Positions 45,061-57,093 of a stretch of 64,000 nucleotides of DNA are shown one piece after another. The stretch is from positions 134,107,047 through 134,171,046 of the forward strand of contig NC_030678.2 of NCBI RefSeq assembly GCF_000004195.4, given 5' to 3'. The notes under the pieces were generated by a model, which did not search any database, was not told where the DNA came from, and saw nothing but the letters and a program-made list of their open reading frames with translations. Position 1 is the stretch's first letter. Each line of letters starts with the position of its first letter. The stretch comes from Xenopus tropicalis (lineage: Eukaryota; Chordata; Amphibia; Anura; Pipidae). Made by a program: the position numbers and the translations under genes.

Positions 45061-46015
45061 GTCACAATATATGTAATGGTTTCCACTCTTGGGAGAGTTT
45101 GACTTTTCCTTTATCTTAAAGCACAAACTTAACTTTTAAACAGTGTGCACCTTGGCTTTTGTTTACTTAAATATATTTTTCTATGTATGAAAAACAAAAT
45201 GAAGCATCAATTGCTAGACATAATAACACAATAACACAATGAGAAAGATAAAGGAAGAAAACAATTAAAAAAAAGAATCTCAGCAGTACATCTCACATTT
45301 TTTGTATGGCAAACATGGCTCAAGTAAATGAACCCACTTAGTATGGATCGGGGGGGACCCCCCCTTACGCATTTTTATTCTCCTTCACTAGGTTGAAATT
45401 GGGGACAGCAGGATGAAGGGCATGCACATCACACAAATAGCTTACATCCTTTTGTTAATATATGGGTTGACAAGGCAGATTTCTCATCAGCTGTGTTTTT
45501 TGAAGCTATAAACATCTATGAATCTATATAGGATTTGTAAAGTTTTCTCACTTTGTTTTGTTGATAAGCTCCAGCACTCGCAGAGATAGGACCTAAGTCA
45601 ATGTAACTGCACAGAAATCCTTTGTTAAGTCCTCCAAAAAACTCCCTTATCTTGCGGTGTTGATTCACACTCAATAAATCCCACAGCATATTGCTGCCTA
45701 ATCCATTCTGGACAAATACTATCAGACTATAAATTTAGATAGCAAGTGTATTCACTGTCTTCTAGGATATCTTTACTGAGGGTTCTTGTTTGCTATGTTT
45801 TGAAAATGCAACAGTCCATTTTGGCAGTGTTAAGATATTTAAAACCATTTTAGCTTTCTCAATCATTTTCAAAAACCTTTTTGAATATCATGTATGTATA
45901 TATATATATATATAATTTATTTTCAGACAGGCACACCCTATTTAAAATTACAATGTCTTCATTGTGAGCACATTGTACAAAAATCCATCGTTTAGGTCCT
46001 CATTAGGAGAGGTCT
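45061..46015. other. Non-coding interval
   Basis: No gene recognised. A G7/C7 inverted run (gggggggacccccc) occurs at about 45350, and a (ta)n tract at 45896-45914. Confidence 0.4.
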
Positions 46016-46063
46016 GGCTTTTATTATACAGATTTTTATGTCTGGGTGCCAGGTCCCCTTTAA
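46016..46063. mobile_element. T2-type MITE right-end fragment
   Basis: ggtgccaggtcccctttaa, preceded by cttttattatacagattttt, matches the right end of the element at 25665-26207. Confidence 0.6.
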
Positions 46064-46708
46064 ATTGCCAAATTGCTTGCTTTTTCCACATACTATATGG
46101 CCAATAAGAGATGAACTGAAAGACAAGGAAAGGTGGATTCGCTGAGTGTGCCAAAATGTTGAGCAACCTCATTGAATCCATTCGCTACATTTTCCCCATA
46201 GGCCCATTATTATATAGTATATAGTTAATATACTCGCACATACACAAGCTCAAGAACTGGGAATAAGGGCATCTTCATGGCGCTGAGTTGGGTTTTTTAC
46301 CTTTGGCTGGTGCATTCTTTCCGTAGAAGGTGTTACAGCCCAGGGAAAAAGCTTAGCAATTGGGCTCACTGGGGTGTTCACTGGCACCCCCAGTAAATCA
46401 CGTTACTATGCCTTTTAACTGCATACCTAGTAGCTTTAAATATATAGCACAATACTGGGGTATTCAGTTTAGCAGAATAAACAGTACCTATAGATAGAGA
46501 TTCAGAGAGGTATTCTGAAACTTAGGGTACAAAAAGGTTCTCCTGCTTCAGACAGTTAATTTAATTCTTTTTAAAGCTCAGTAGCAAAACTGATTTGAAA
46601 CACCTGATCAATTTGGTAATTTCCTGAAAAAAGAAGTATTGCATTACATTTATTGCAATGCAAGTCTATATGGCATTTGTTAAGGCATTGTTGGCATTTT
46701 TTATTTAC
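46064..46708. other. Non-coding interval
   Basis: No gene or repeat boundary recognised before the CR1 remnant. Confidence 0.4.
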
Positions 46709-48519
46709 CATGGTATTAACAAGTCAGAAAAAGCTAGTACTGCTTTTGTAAATATGCTAAGTGACAACTTTTTATTTCAGGCAGTTCAAGAACCTACTAG
46801 GAATGACTCTATTTTGGACCTGGTGATTTCTAATAATAATGAACTCATCTCTAACATTTGTGTGGGTGAGCATTTGGGGAACAGTGATCACAACATGGTC
46901 TCCTTTGAGATAATGCTGCAGAGACAGCTCTATAAGGGAGTAACTAAAACCCCTAGATTTTAGACGTGCAGACTTAGATACAGAAGGGTTAGATACAGAA
47001 GGAAAATTGGATATCTTTAAAACAGTGCTTAGCAGGTATACGGATCAGTATATTCCCCTTGTAATCAAAAGCAAAACCTTTATGGCTGAATAAAAGTGTT
47101 TGTGTCAAGGTTGGTAAGAAAAAACGTGCGTTTAAAGCATTCAAGTTAGCTGGGACAGCAGAAACTTTCATCCGGTACAAGGAAGCAAATAAAGCATGCA
47201 AAAAAGCTATCAGGCAAGCTAAAATAGAAATGGAAAGATATATTGCAGCTAGGAGTAAAAAGAATCCAAAATAATTTTTTTAATTATCTGAATAGTGAAA
47301 AAATGAAGCAAGAAGGGGTGGGAACCTTATTATCACGGGGGGGTAAGTTGGTTGATGAGAACAGGGAAAAAGCAGAAATTTTGAACACTTATTTTTCATC
47401 TGTTTATACATCTGAGGAGCCAGATAATGAAGGCTTCCCTTTTAATATGCCCAGTTCTAGTAATTTAGCTACTGACGCGTGGGTCCCTCGGGAGGAAATT
47501 CAAAAGAGACTTGAACATGTAAAGGTAAACAAAGGTCCAGGGCCGGATGGGATTCATCCCAGGGTATTAAATGAGCTTAGCACTTAGCCAAACCTCTTCA
47601 CTTAATTTTTCAGGATTCATTGAGGTCTGGCATGGTGCCGATTGATTGGTGAATTGCTAATGTGATGCTGTTATTTAAAAAGGGATCCCGTTCTCAGCCT
47701 AAAAACTATAGGCTTGTTAGTCTGACATCAGTAGTAGGAAAGCTTTTGGAAGGGGTAATAAGGGATAGGGTACTTGAATACATTGCAGTTCACAATACTA
47801 TTAGTTTGTGCCAGCATGGTTTTATGCGTAACAGATCTTGCCAGACTAATTTAGTCGCCTTTTATGAGGAGGTGAGCAGGAACCTTGATGCTGGAATGGC
47901 AGTTGATGTCATCTACTTGGACTTTGCTAAAGCGTTTGATACAGTACCTCACAGAAGGATAATGATAAAATTGAGGAATATTGGCCTAGAACATAATATT
48001 TGTAATTGGATAGAGAACTGGTTGAAGGATAGATTACAAAGAGTGGTGGTAAATGGAACATTTAATAATTTAACCAGTGTTGTTGGGGCATGATTGCTCT
48101 GTACAAGTACATTAGAGGGGATTATAGGCAGTTGGGGGATGTTCTTTTTCCCATAAAAACAATCAACGCACCAGAGGCCTCCCCTTTAGATTAGAGGAAC
48201 GGAGCTTCCATTTGAAGCAGCGTAGGTGGCTTTTCACGGTGAGGGCAGTGAGGTTGGGGAATGCCCTTCCTAGTGATGTGGTAATGGCAGATTCTGTTAA
48301 TGCCTTTAAGAGGGGCCTGGATGAGTTCTTGAACATGCATAGTATACAAGGCTATTGTGATACTAATATCTACAGTTAGTATTGATGTTGGTATATATGG
48401 TTTATGTATGTTAGTGTATACTGTAGATAGGTCATAATAGGTTGTGTGTGCTGGGTTTACTTGGATGGGTTGAACTTGATGGACCCTGGTCTTTTTTCAA
48501 CCGTATGTAACTATGTAAC
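46709..48519 (+). pseudogene. CR1 LINE, endonuclease and RT remnant
   Basis: Read left to right: the end of an apurinic-type endonuclease (AVQEPTRNDSILDLVISN, LGNSDHNMVSFEI, 46780-46910), then a basic linker (FIRYKEANKACKKAIRQAK). The RT fingers and palm start follow (KGPGPDGIHPRVLNEL, SQPKNYRLVSLTSVVGKLLE, VIYLDFAKAFDTVPHRRI with the motif A Asp). A jump at about 48092 then removes the YADD-containing palm, and the C-terminal end resumes (VRLGNALPSDVVMADSVNAF). Stops and frameshifts interrupt it repeatedly. The 3' tail is tatgtaactatgtaac. Inactive. Confidence 0.9.
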
Positions 48520-48587
48520 TTTTAACTTAATATAAACACATTGGTATTTGTTATTTAACTTGGTAGAATCTTTTCACATTACCAGTG

Positions 48588-48805
48588 TAAAGGTGTCCAT
48601 ACACGTAGCACTTCCGTTCTTTCCAGCGACCATCGGTGGCAGGAAAGATTGTTCGTTTCCCCCACTGACATTCAGGGCTGAATCGTCAGATGTGGAGGTA
48701 GAAACAAAAGGAATTCTACCTCCACCTGTCAAATCAGCCCTAAACACAGATTTTGTTTGGGCACCTTTTGTCCGATTCAGCCCCCCCCTCCCCAAGCCCC
48801 CCTGA
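48588..48805. mobile_element. Possible MITE fragment
   Basis: taaaggtgtccatacacgt is a transposon-like left end. An internal palindrome tggaggtagaa...ttctacctcca lies at about 48690-48725. No right terminus seen. Confidence 0.35.
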
Positions 48806-49699
48806 CTAAGTTTAAGGTCAGAGAGCTGAAAGGAGAGTTCTGGCTATTATGTTAGATATCTGCTCACTCCAGCCTTTATAGATTACATTTTTGCCTAACT
48901 ATCTATATTAGAAATATTTTTTATTTCGCAAAGCCTATCTATTTTACCCAGTTTTATTTTTACACTGAACTGTTCTTTTAAGTGTTGTGGAGATTCCTTA
49001 TTTTCATTTGTACACATTCGTGAGAGCTGTGATACTACTTGTATCTGTGGAAAATTCCCCAAAGGTTTAACCAGAACAGCAACCCTAGAAGCCATGAATT
49101 GATAGTAGCGCTCTCTTCTAAGAAGAATCCCTAATCAGATCAAACAGTCTCTATCATTCATATGTATAAATATGTATTCATTTAAATCTTTACAGATCAA
49201 ATGTTCTGTCCACACAGTAAGATATGCTCTCACATTCAATTGCTATTAAATGAATAACAGTAGCAGGATAATCCCTAGAAATCATTAGCATATATTACCA
49301 TTATTTTCTCTCCTTTTCTGTGGGGAAAACATAGGTGAAGGCTAGATGCAATCAATTAATACAATGACTAGTTTATGATGCATTCCCATGTCAGTGATGC
49401 ATTCTCTAGCAAGCAAGCCCTCGAATTCTAGTAAACATTTCCATTACAGTGAAAAAGAACCTCCATTCTACATCACCGCTTCCAAAGGGTTAAACATTTT
49501 CACAAATATTCAAAACTAATTTTTCAACACTAACCTGCAACAAAGAAAATATAATCCACTTGCTGCAGAGATACAGTAAATGGTCACAAGGAATATTGAA
49601 TAAGGGTTCACAATTGATTAGACTGCTTTGAGCTGTCAGATTAAATGCCTTGCTATGGGAAATCAGTTGATATAATAAGAAAACGAAATAATTAATGTT
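48806..49699. other. Non-coding interval with possible conserved patch
   Basis: No gene recognised. 49200-49480 is complex and rich in ATTA/TAAT cores (gatgcaatcaattaataca at about 49346) and might be a conserved non-coding element. Confidence 0.35.
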
Positions 49700-49799
49700 T
49701 TTTATATATATATATATGTATATATATATCTCAAACTCAACAGCAGAAAGCACTCACAGCTACAGCATCAATCAGGTCAGTGATTTATTTCAGCATACC
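49700..49799 (-). mobile_element. Downstream part of hammerhead-bearing terminal unit
   Basis: On the minus strand the ribozyme core is followed by tgaaataaatcac, then gctgtgagtgctttctg, then a (ta)n tract (49703-49731). Same order as at 16175-16255. Confidence 0.55.
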
Positions 49800-49840
49800 A
49801 TCTACGCGTTTCGATCACCACAGGAGCGTCATCAGGATTC
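49800..49840 (-). ncRNA. Hammerhead-ribozyme-like motif
   Basis: Minus strand: stem I strand atc, CTGATGA (plus 49829-49835), an imperfect stem II (cgctcc...), GAA (plus 49810-49812), palindromic ACGCGT (plus 49804-49809) as stem III, cleavage base A, then gat pairing to stem I. The core is intact. Stem II is partly mutated and stem I is short. The self-complementary 6-bp stem III again suggests a dimeric mode. Activity is not established. Confidence 0.55.
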
Positions 49841-49846
49841 TTTACA

Positions 49847-49852
<6 letters not shown>

Positions 49853-49881
<29 letters not shown>
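49853..49881. repeat. (TA)n microsatellite
   Basis: Pure TA run separating two Penelope-like units. Confidence 0.9.
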
Positions 49882-49885
<4 letters not shown>

Positions 49886-49950
49886 AAAGGCTGAGGCACA
49901 CACTTATAGGGATTACAACCTGGGTGCAAATCAGATAAACAATGTAAATA

Positions 49951-50137
49951 TGTAAAAAATGCTGATGCACACCAGGAAAATTTAATCAAAAAAATATACT
50001 TATTTTATTTAGATCGATGTTTCGGTTCTCACCTGGGACCTTGATAAAGGTCCCGGGTGAGGACCGAAACGTTGATCTAAATAAAATAAGTATCTTTTTT
50101 TGATTAAATTTTCCTGGTGTGCATCAGCATTTTTTAC

Positions 50138-50138
<1 letters not shown>
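49951..50138. repeat. 188-bp palindrome of ribozyme-like units
   Basis: Arms of about 90 bp (49951-50040, 50047-50138) are near-perfect inverse complements. Each contains accgaaac and aaataaaataag, with ctggtgtgcatcagca towards the edges. The centre lies at accttgataaaggtc. The cores read ttgataa instead of ctgatga, so a ribozyme is probably inactive. Flanked by (ta)n at 49853-49881 and 50142-50192. Confidence 0.88.

Positions 50139-50141
<3 letters not shown>

Positions 50142-50192
<51 letters not shown>
50142..50192. repeat. (TA)n microsatellite
   Basis: A TA run of about 50 bp directly after the palindrome. Confidence 0.9.
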
Positions 50193-50199
<7 letters not shown>

Positions 50200-51796
50200 T
50201 GATGAAATGAAAATTATATCAGAATAGTATAATATCTGCCATTGTTGTACATTTTGATGACTGTACAAAGTTGTACATTTCTATCATTTTCTCATAGATA
50301 AAAATGAAAAAAAAAACAAAAAAACAGGAAAAATGTATTTCACTAAAAACTGTAGCTTTTCTGAATTTATCCTATTATGAATTGTGTCCTAATGCAATAT
50401 AATGATATTCATTTATTTTTATGTATGTTGTGTTTATTTTAATCCCTTGCAGGCAAAGAAAAATACATTGTTAAACAGGCATTAAGTTAACATTTTCCAT
50501 GAGCAATAGGCATGTGTTTACCTGTTATCAAATGAATTGTTTTTAAATATGAAGTCAGTTTCAATCCATTATGTATATATACCCTTGTATGAAATATACA
50601 CATTGTATTTAGGTTAAAGTGATAGACACCAAAAAACTCTTCAAAAATGAACGTGCATTAAAAGTTGCCTATAAGTCATGTTGATTGTTTATCTCTGTTA
50701 GGGCTGCTTTTGTAAGTTGTATGTCTTATATTGTGACATTTATATTCTATATATACAGTATATTGTGAGTGGGTCCCTAAGCTCAGTAACTGACAGCAGC
50801 ACAGAGCATGTGCAGGGAATCAGCAGAAAAGAAGATGGGGGGCTACTGGGGCATCTTTGGGGGCACAGATCTGTATTGTTAGGTAGAAGCAATATACTTT
50901 ATTTAGTAGTAGTTTAGTAGTTTATTTGTTTTCATTTTGGAAATGTTACCTTGTTTTTGCGGAGTTGTTGGTGAATGTGGGTCTTTTAATTCTAGCTCAG
51001 TCTCTCTAAGAAGAAAAGATCAGTGTAATAGTTGCTGGTATGCAGAGAGCTAAAATGCATAGTTGTAAGGAAGTGAAACTAAGTGAAGATGAATATTGAT
51101 ATACATTTTAAAAAATATATATTTTTTAAGAAGTACTTATATTACTTAAACATTTAACATAAGTTTCAGGGGTATTTTATGTTGAAATAGAATTCCTGTG
51201 CCAATTGTTTCACACAATTCTGCAAAAACATTTGTTTTTCATAGGGTAAAAAAACTGTATTGAAACAAGAATTGCAGCTTGGAACAATTTTCACTTCTCC
51301 CAAGTACATGAACTCTTTGAGAATAATTAGCTCAAAAATTAATAGTTTGAGAGACCATGCCATTTACTTTGCATTAAACCCTATAATCCAGTCATTTTTC
51401 ATGGTAGAAGCTAAGCTCGTATTTCCCACCTAATGAGAAAATGAACAGAAGAAAAGATGCAAGTTGCAGCTGAGCTATTAGTGCACTGAGAAGTCAGTGG
51501 CTAAATGAATAGCTTTATTTGAATGTGTTAATTTGTCCTTAAAATTATAGGGTTTTCAGACAGTTATTTCTGTCCACTGGTTTAATTTGCCCTTCATTAC
51601 TCCTTCATCTAAAAACGTTTATCTGAATTTCCTAGTAACACATGGCAGTTCTCGTTTGCTATACACCATTCCCTTCAAATTAACTTTAAATGGAACTATC
51701 ATGAAAGTAAACATTTAATATAAGCTTTATTTCATGTAAATAAGAAACTTTCTAAATGTAATCAATAAAAATGTTGTTACAGTTTCTGAATGATCA
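50193..51796. other. Non-coding interval with lone T2-like end
   Basis: No gene recognised. At about 50613 ggttaaagtgatagacacc may be a single T2-type terminus. Confidence 0.4.
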
Positions 51797-52238
51797 AAGT
51801 CAGGATAAGGCAGGCAGGGTATGGCACACACAGGTAGGCAGAGTATGGTACAGAAAGGCAACATAGGGCAGGCAGTGTATGGCACACACAGGTAGGCAGA
51901 GTATGGTACATACAGGCATCATAGAGCAGGCAGTGTATGGCACGCACAGGCAGCATAGAGCAGGCAGAGTATGGCACACACAGGCAGGGTATGGCACGCA
52001 GAGTATGGCACGCACAGGCAGCATAGGGCAGGCAGAGTATGGCACACACAGGCAGCATAGGGTAGGCAGAGAATGGCTCACACAGGCAGGGTAGAGCAGG
52101 CAGAGTATGGCACACACACAGGCAGGGTAGGGCAGGCAGAGAATGGCACACACAGGCAGCATAGGGCAGGCAGAGTATGGCGCATACAGGCAGGGTAGGG
52201 CAGGCAGAATATGGCACACACAGGCAGGGTAGGGGAGG
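51797..52238. repeat. 34-bp minisatellite, about 13 units
   Basis: The unit is composed of caggcagagtatggcacaca followed by caggcagcataggg, with some half-unit deletions and expansions. On the minus strand it gives long Cys/Pro-rich open frames (up to 166 codons) in two frames. These result from a repeat unit lacking stops and are not called as genes. A related inverted array is at 54655-54778. Confidence 0.93.
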
Positions 52239-52469
52239 AAGATCAAGGGAGGGGGTTGCTTTGGGTACAAATCTCATCTAGAATGGCACTGATGATAAGT
52301 ATCAAATTGTTTGTCATTATTTGGCTCCCAGTTTTACATTGCAAATTTATATATTGTAGCACAGTGTTGGTGAAAACTCTAAAGGAAAGGTACATATCAC
52401 CCAGTATGCTCTACAAGACCCAGCACATGAGAAAAATTATTAGCATGAAGTAACTAGTACAGGAGCTGA

Positions 52470-52830
52470 CAGTAATGTCATCCCCCGGGGGAGAAAAACT
52501 CTCTGCCAAGGAAACAGGAAGTAGCATGGGTAGGATTTGCTGTGTGAAAACTCCTATGGAGAGCCAGGTTTGGTAAACCTGTGTTCATTTGGAATAAATA
52601 GCTTAAGGAAGACTAAAGTTTTACTAAAAAGGCAAGTCCTGTGTATGCAGATAGCCAGAGATCAAGGCTGTAATAGATACAGGGCATTACCCCTTGAGTT
52701 CCTATATATATGTACTGTTCCACATGAAGTGTTATAAACACTCAGTAAAGTTACTCTGGATGTTGCTGTCTTTTACTTTAAGAAGTTATTGCCAGGCTAC
52801 TATTGCGAGTAAAATCCCACAATATTTGCC
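52470..52830 (+). mobile_element. Possible LTR-like sequence
   Basis: ttcctatatatatgtactgt (TATA-like, about 52700), ataaacactcagtaaagtta downstream and a CA-ending edge near 52829 suggest an LTR with promoter and leader. No paired copy or target duplication. Confidence 0.3.
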
Positions 52831-54479
52831 AAAAAGACATGGAAACCTGTGGAAGCAATGAGAAAAAAAACCCGAAAACCATAATTGCATATTATTTTGG
52901 GTGATAAAATAACCAGGAAATTTCATTTAGAATTAAAGTGTCATGCAACAGTGCCCCCTGCCATTTTAAGGCAGAAATTAACCAATGACCTTTCAGTTTT
53001 TTCAACTGGAGTGCAGTAGCAACCATTAAATTGGCCCAATAGGAAAAAAGTAAAGGCAGATGATGGACGTGATGATGTAAGCATATGGGAATGAGGGACT
53101 TTTCAGTAAGAATCCGGGGCTGAATCAGAACTGTCCTGTGAAAATCGGGACAGTTGGAAGGTATGGCTCTGCTAGCACATTCTGGCCAGAGGGGAAACTG
53201 CTGATATTCCCCTGCTTCCTGTCATTGATAGGAATTGTGCATGACCATGGTTTTAGGATCAAAAACTATTAAATCCTTATAGTGGTTTACAGGTAAAGGT
53301 CAGTGGCTCGAGTGAAACTCCCTAGGAGAATTATTCTGCTGTACATACACCACAAACAAAATGCAGCTGGAGTGGAATTTGGTGCTGACTTCATCACAAC
53401 CTTTTGAAGACTGAATTTAAAAGGTATAATCTTTTGTGTGGTTATAAAAGCTGAGAATATAAAAATAGTGTGATTCATAGATTGAAATAACAGGCTTCAG
53501 GCTGAGATGACTTGAGTTGCCAGTAACAACACACCTTCAAATGTTTCTTATTCCTCCAGTGGCAATATTTTCACACTTGGATGCCTCATTAGAATAATTG
53601 AGTTGATATTCCATGTTATTATGCTTATTAAGTCAATTAAACTATAAAGGAATGTGATACAGGGGAGCTGGGTGTCATCAGCTTTCCTAATTTGTCAATA
53701 AAAATTCCGCTTTTCAATTTGTTTTTTGTTTCATTTCAATATAGTTTAATGGGTATATTTTGTTTTTTACTACAGTGAAATAGTCGAAATACTAGACAAA
53801 AAATACCAACATCTTATCTTGTCATGTAAAAGCATTTGAGTAAAATGGAGAGGCGTAACCCACCAGTAGGAATGTAAACAGTTTGTAGAAACCCATGCTG
53901 TTATATTCACATTCACTGGCAGCTTCCCTATGAAGTCTTATGGAAAAAACACCTTGGGAAGCTTGAAATGAACTGTATCAGTAAATGACTGTCCAACAGG
54001 GCAAAAACAAGAACTAAGCTGTGCAGATCTGCTATTCAGGATGTCTTTACACTATAGTAAGTAAGGAAAATAAGGATAGGGTACAGCGAGGGAAATGATA
54101 AGAACTGTGAGGTTTTAGGCAACAGTTGTACTAAACAACACAGGAAGCCATGTGCCAAAACACACAGATAGAGAGGTGCACTTGGAGTCAGCATAGAACA
54201 CAACAGTGTATCCAAGACTCACATGGGTCAAACCTTTTACAATGGGATTCTGATAACTATCTTAATCAAAGGGGATCTTTTACATTACAGCAGTTATTTG
54301 GTGGTCCTAAATATGAATATCACCAAATGATACTGCAATTTCAAAGTACCAGCATTTGTGTTAAAGAACTATTAACCCAAAAATGTGTTTAAATGACCTT
54401 CAAGTAACCTGTGTTCAAGCAACCTTGTGAGCAGCCTTTGATGTTGAAATATGGTAGCAGGGCATAGGTTTACTTAAAC
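52831..54479. other. Non-coding interval with possible conserved patch
   Basis: No gene recognised. 53540-53720 (cattagaataattgagttg, taagtcaattaaac, gtgtcatcagctttcc) is non-repetitive and motif-rich, a candidate conserved element. Confidence 0.35.
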
Positions 54480-54780
54480 CAGTGCTGTCCAACTTCTGTT
54501 GTACCGAGGGCCGGAATTTTTCTGACCTACGTGGTGGAGGGCCGATAATGGAAGCCAGTTTTGACCACTCCCCTTTTTGAAACCACACCCACTTGAAACC
54601 ACACCCGTGTTATCACATGACCATACCCATATTAATGGTTGTAGTACAGCAAAAACCTGCCATACTCTGCCTCCCCTACCCTGCATGTGTGTGCCATACT
54701 CTGCCTTCCCTACCCTGCCTGTGTGTGCCATACTCTGCTTGCCCTATGATGCCTGTGTGTATGGCACACACAGGCAGTCT
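54480..54780. mobile_element. hAT-like repeat fragment carrying the 34-bp minisatellite
   Basis: Left edge cagtgctgtccaacttctg with gagggccgg words resembles non-autonomous hAT ends. From 54655 it runs into three to four units of gccatactctgcct...ctgtgtgt, the reverse complement of the 51797 array. No right terminus seen. Confidence 0.5.
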
Positions 54781-55291
54781 ACAGTGACACAATGCTGGCA
54801 CTGCTCCTACAGTCTGCACAATAACTATATATTAAAAAACTTTTTAATTGCAGTACCACCTCAGTTCTTTTTGTAGTGTGCAGGGATTATTTGTGGGTTT
54901 CTACTGCTCCTGAGGTGTGAACAGGGGAACCAGATTCTTTATTCTAAGCATACAGAATTCTGCAACTGTACCATTTTGAGAACTTTTTATCACCATGGGT
55001 TTTTTCCCCTAAAGGTGCCTGTCTTTTTAATGGGTGACACCAGTTCTTATAGGGTGGGTGGAGGCTCTTCATAAGGTCATGTGGCAAGAACTACACTCTG
55101 ATAAACCCATGCAATTACTAGCAAAAACATGAATCTTTATAAAACTGGGCTAGTTATTTTAATATTGTGCTCCAGCACACTAGAGTTTCTCTAAATTGGC
55201 CCAGGAGACCCCAATTCACATTTATAAACTGACCAACCATTGTTGTTCCAGCCTTTAGTTTTCTTTAACACTGGTCCACAAAGGAAACTTA
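54781..55291. other. Non-coding interval
   Basis: No gene recognised. Confidence 0.4.
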
Positions 55292-55410
55292 GGGCCAGAT
55301 TTATCAAAGATTGAAATCGGAGCTCACTGGAGTAAAATTCCACCACACTGTATTCATTCCATTGGGATTTATACAAATACTTCTCCACAGGAATAAATAG
55401 AGAGTGGCAG
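55292..55410. mobile_element. Foldback MITE fragment (18376 family)
   Basis: agggccagatttatcaaaga, gagctcactggagtaaaatt and tattcattccattgggattt match one arm of the element at 18376-18594. Confidence 0.6.
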
Positions 55411-56719
55411 AGAGGTTAAGCACAAATTGCCAGATATCCATTGGCATGTGGGTGAGAAATGTTGCTCTGTGTGTCAGATTATAGTTATAGTTCTACTTGA
55501 AAATCTTATGAATAAAACATGTATCACATTTAATAAACACAGATGCACAGGTGTTCAAAAGTGACCTATATCTGCTCTGTTCTGTAATATTTCTCTGTCA
55601 GCAGAGCTGGAAAACTTGACTTAAAGGTCAGATTTCATTTCTATCCATGTTGATGTGTTGTCTGGAGCAACAATACCAGTTAGATGTCTTGACATGAAAA
55701 TTGCACTGTTTCTACGTAAAAAGACTTTATAATTTAAGTTCCTATATTGTGTTTAGAAAATAGAGACATCCCGGGTATATATATATATATATATTGAATC
55801 CCATCCTTAAGATAAAACTGTGAGGAACTTCTTCCTTATTGAATTGAATCTGGCCCAAAGTTGCTTAGTGTTTCAGTACTAAGTGCATATCATAAACAGA
55901 CATTATACAAAAGAGAGAAGACAGCTGATTTGCCATGAAAACATGGAATTCAAAAAGGCTGCCTCATTTCTGTTTTTTTTTTTAATTTCATGGCATTTTT
56001 TCACCAATATAAGTGCTTAAATTCAATGATATTGCCTTTAAACTTGGGAAGACTGGTAAGACACTGCATGTTGCCTCTTATCTGTGTTCAGGGTCCAGTG
56101 CAGTGCCATGGGTACAGGTCACATAGCAAAGAAAGGGCTGTTTTATCTCCAACACAACGAAACATATAAAAATATATGAGAAATATATATATATTTAAAT
56201 CTAGATAAAGAATAAGAAAATAACTGCACTTGATTCAAAAGACCTTCATTTGTTTTTTTTCTGAGCTCACCCAGTTTTGCTCAAGTGCTGTACCACAGAT
56301 TCATACATATTAGAAATATTAGAATTCACTTGTGCCCAGTGCCAGTGCTGTAGTGCATCTGAGTTGATTACTCCAGGATGCAGAATGAAGCCGATTCTCT
56401 GTGTAAAGGGAATTTGGCGCAAAGGTAAATACATGCTGAACCAGTAACTACTGATGAACCTTTTGCTGTACTCAAATTAGAGCCAGATATGGATATACCA
56501 AATGCCAAATGGTGTATGAATAGGATTATATTTTGCATCTCTTTACTGTGTTTAAGACAATATTGAGACAGCACATTCATTAGAACAGCTCATAATGCAA
56601 AACTTACTTATGTGAATAAAGCATTGTAATAAGCACCAACAAATTAAAGGGGAATTATCCCATTGTCCAGATGATGTATTTGAGCTGCCTTGCATTAGAA
56701 AGAGAGCCTGTATGTAGAG
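55411..56719. other. Non-coding interval
   Basis: No gene recognised. (ta)n at about 55775-55794. Confidence 0.45.
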
Positions 56720-56921
56720 AGCAAAAAATTTGCAAGACTGCTAAAAAATTTGCCGATAATTTGTGAAACGCAGCTACTGCGTGACTTTTTTTGATGTGTG
56801 CGACTTTTTTGAATGCTTTAACTTATTTGACATGACCACAACTTTTTTTTGCTGCATCTGTGACTTTTTCCTCAGTTGGTGTATTTTAGTTTTTGCAGTA
56901 GTAGTGAATTTCGCTCATCAC
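56720..56921. mobile_element. hAT-type MITE, left end damaged
   Basis: Right end tttcgctcatcacta. The interior has aatttgccgataatttg and acgcagctactgcgtg. The flanking 8-mers gtagagag (left) and gtacagag (right) match at 7 of 8 if the left inverted repeat was trimmed. That is weak support. Confidence 0.5.
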
Positions 56922-57093
56922 TAGTACAGAGAATTTGCTGAGAGGATTAACTTACTTATTTTTGAGTTTTTCTTAATACTTTTATCAGATGGAATGTTTG
57001 ATTTCCTTTTTATTTTCCTCGTTATACTACTGTTTAAATGCCAGACATCATAAATAAAGGTGGCTTCTGGAATGAATGGATTACAGTGTATAG

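Noticed and set aside
51777..52277. Cys/Pro-rich open frames of 166 and 156 codons on the minus strand
   Set aside because: They lie wholly in a 34-bp minisatellite whose unit lacks stops, and because 34 is not a multiple of three the same peptide appears in shifted frames. No start context, no domain.
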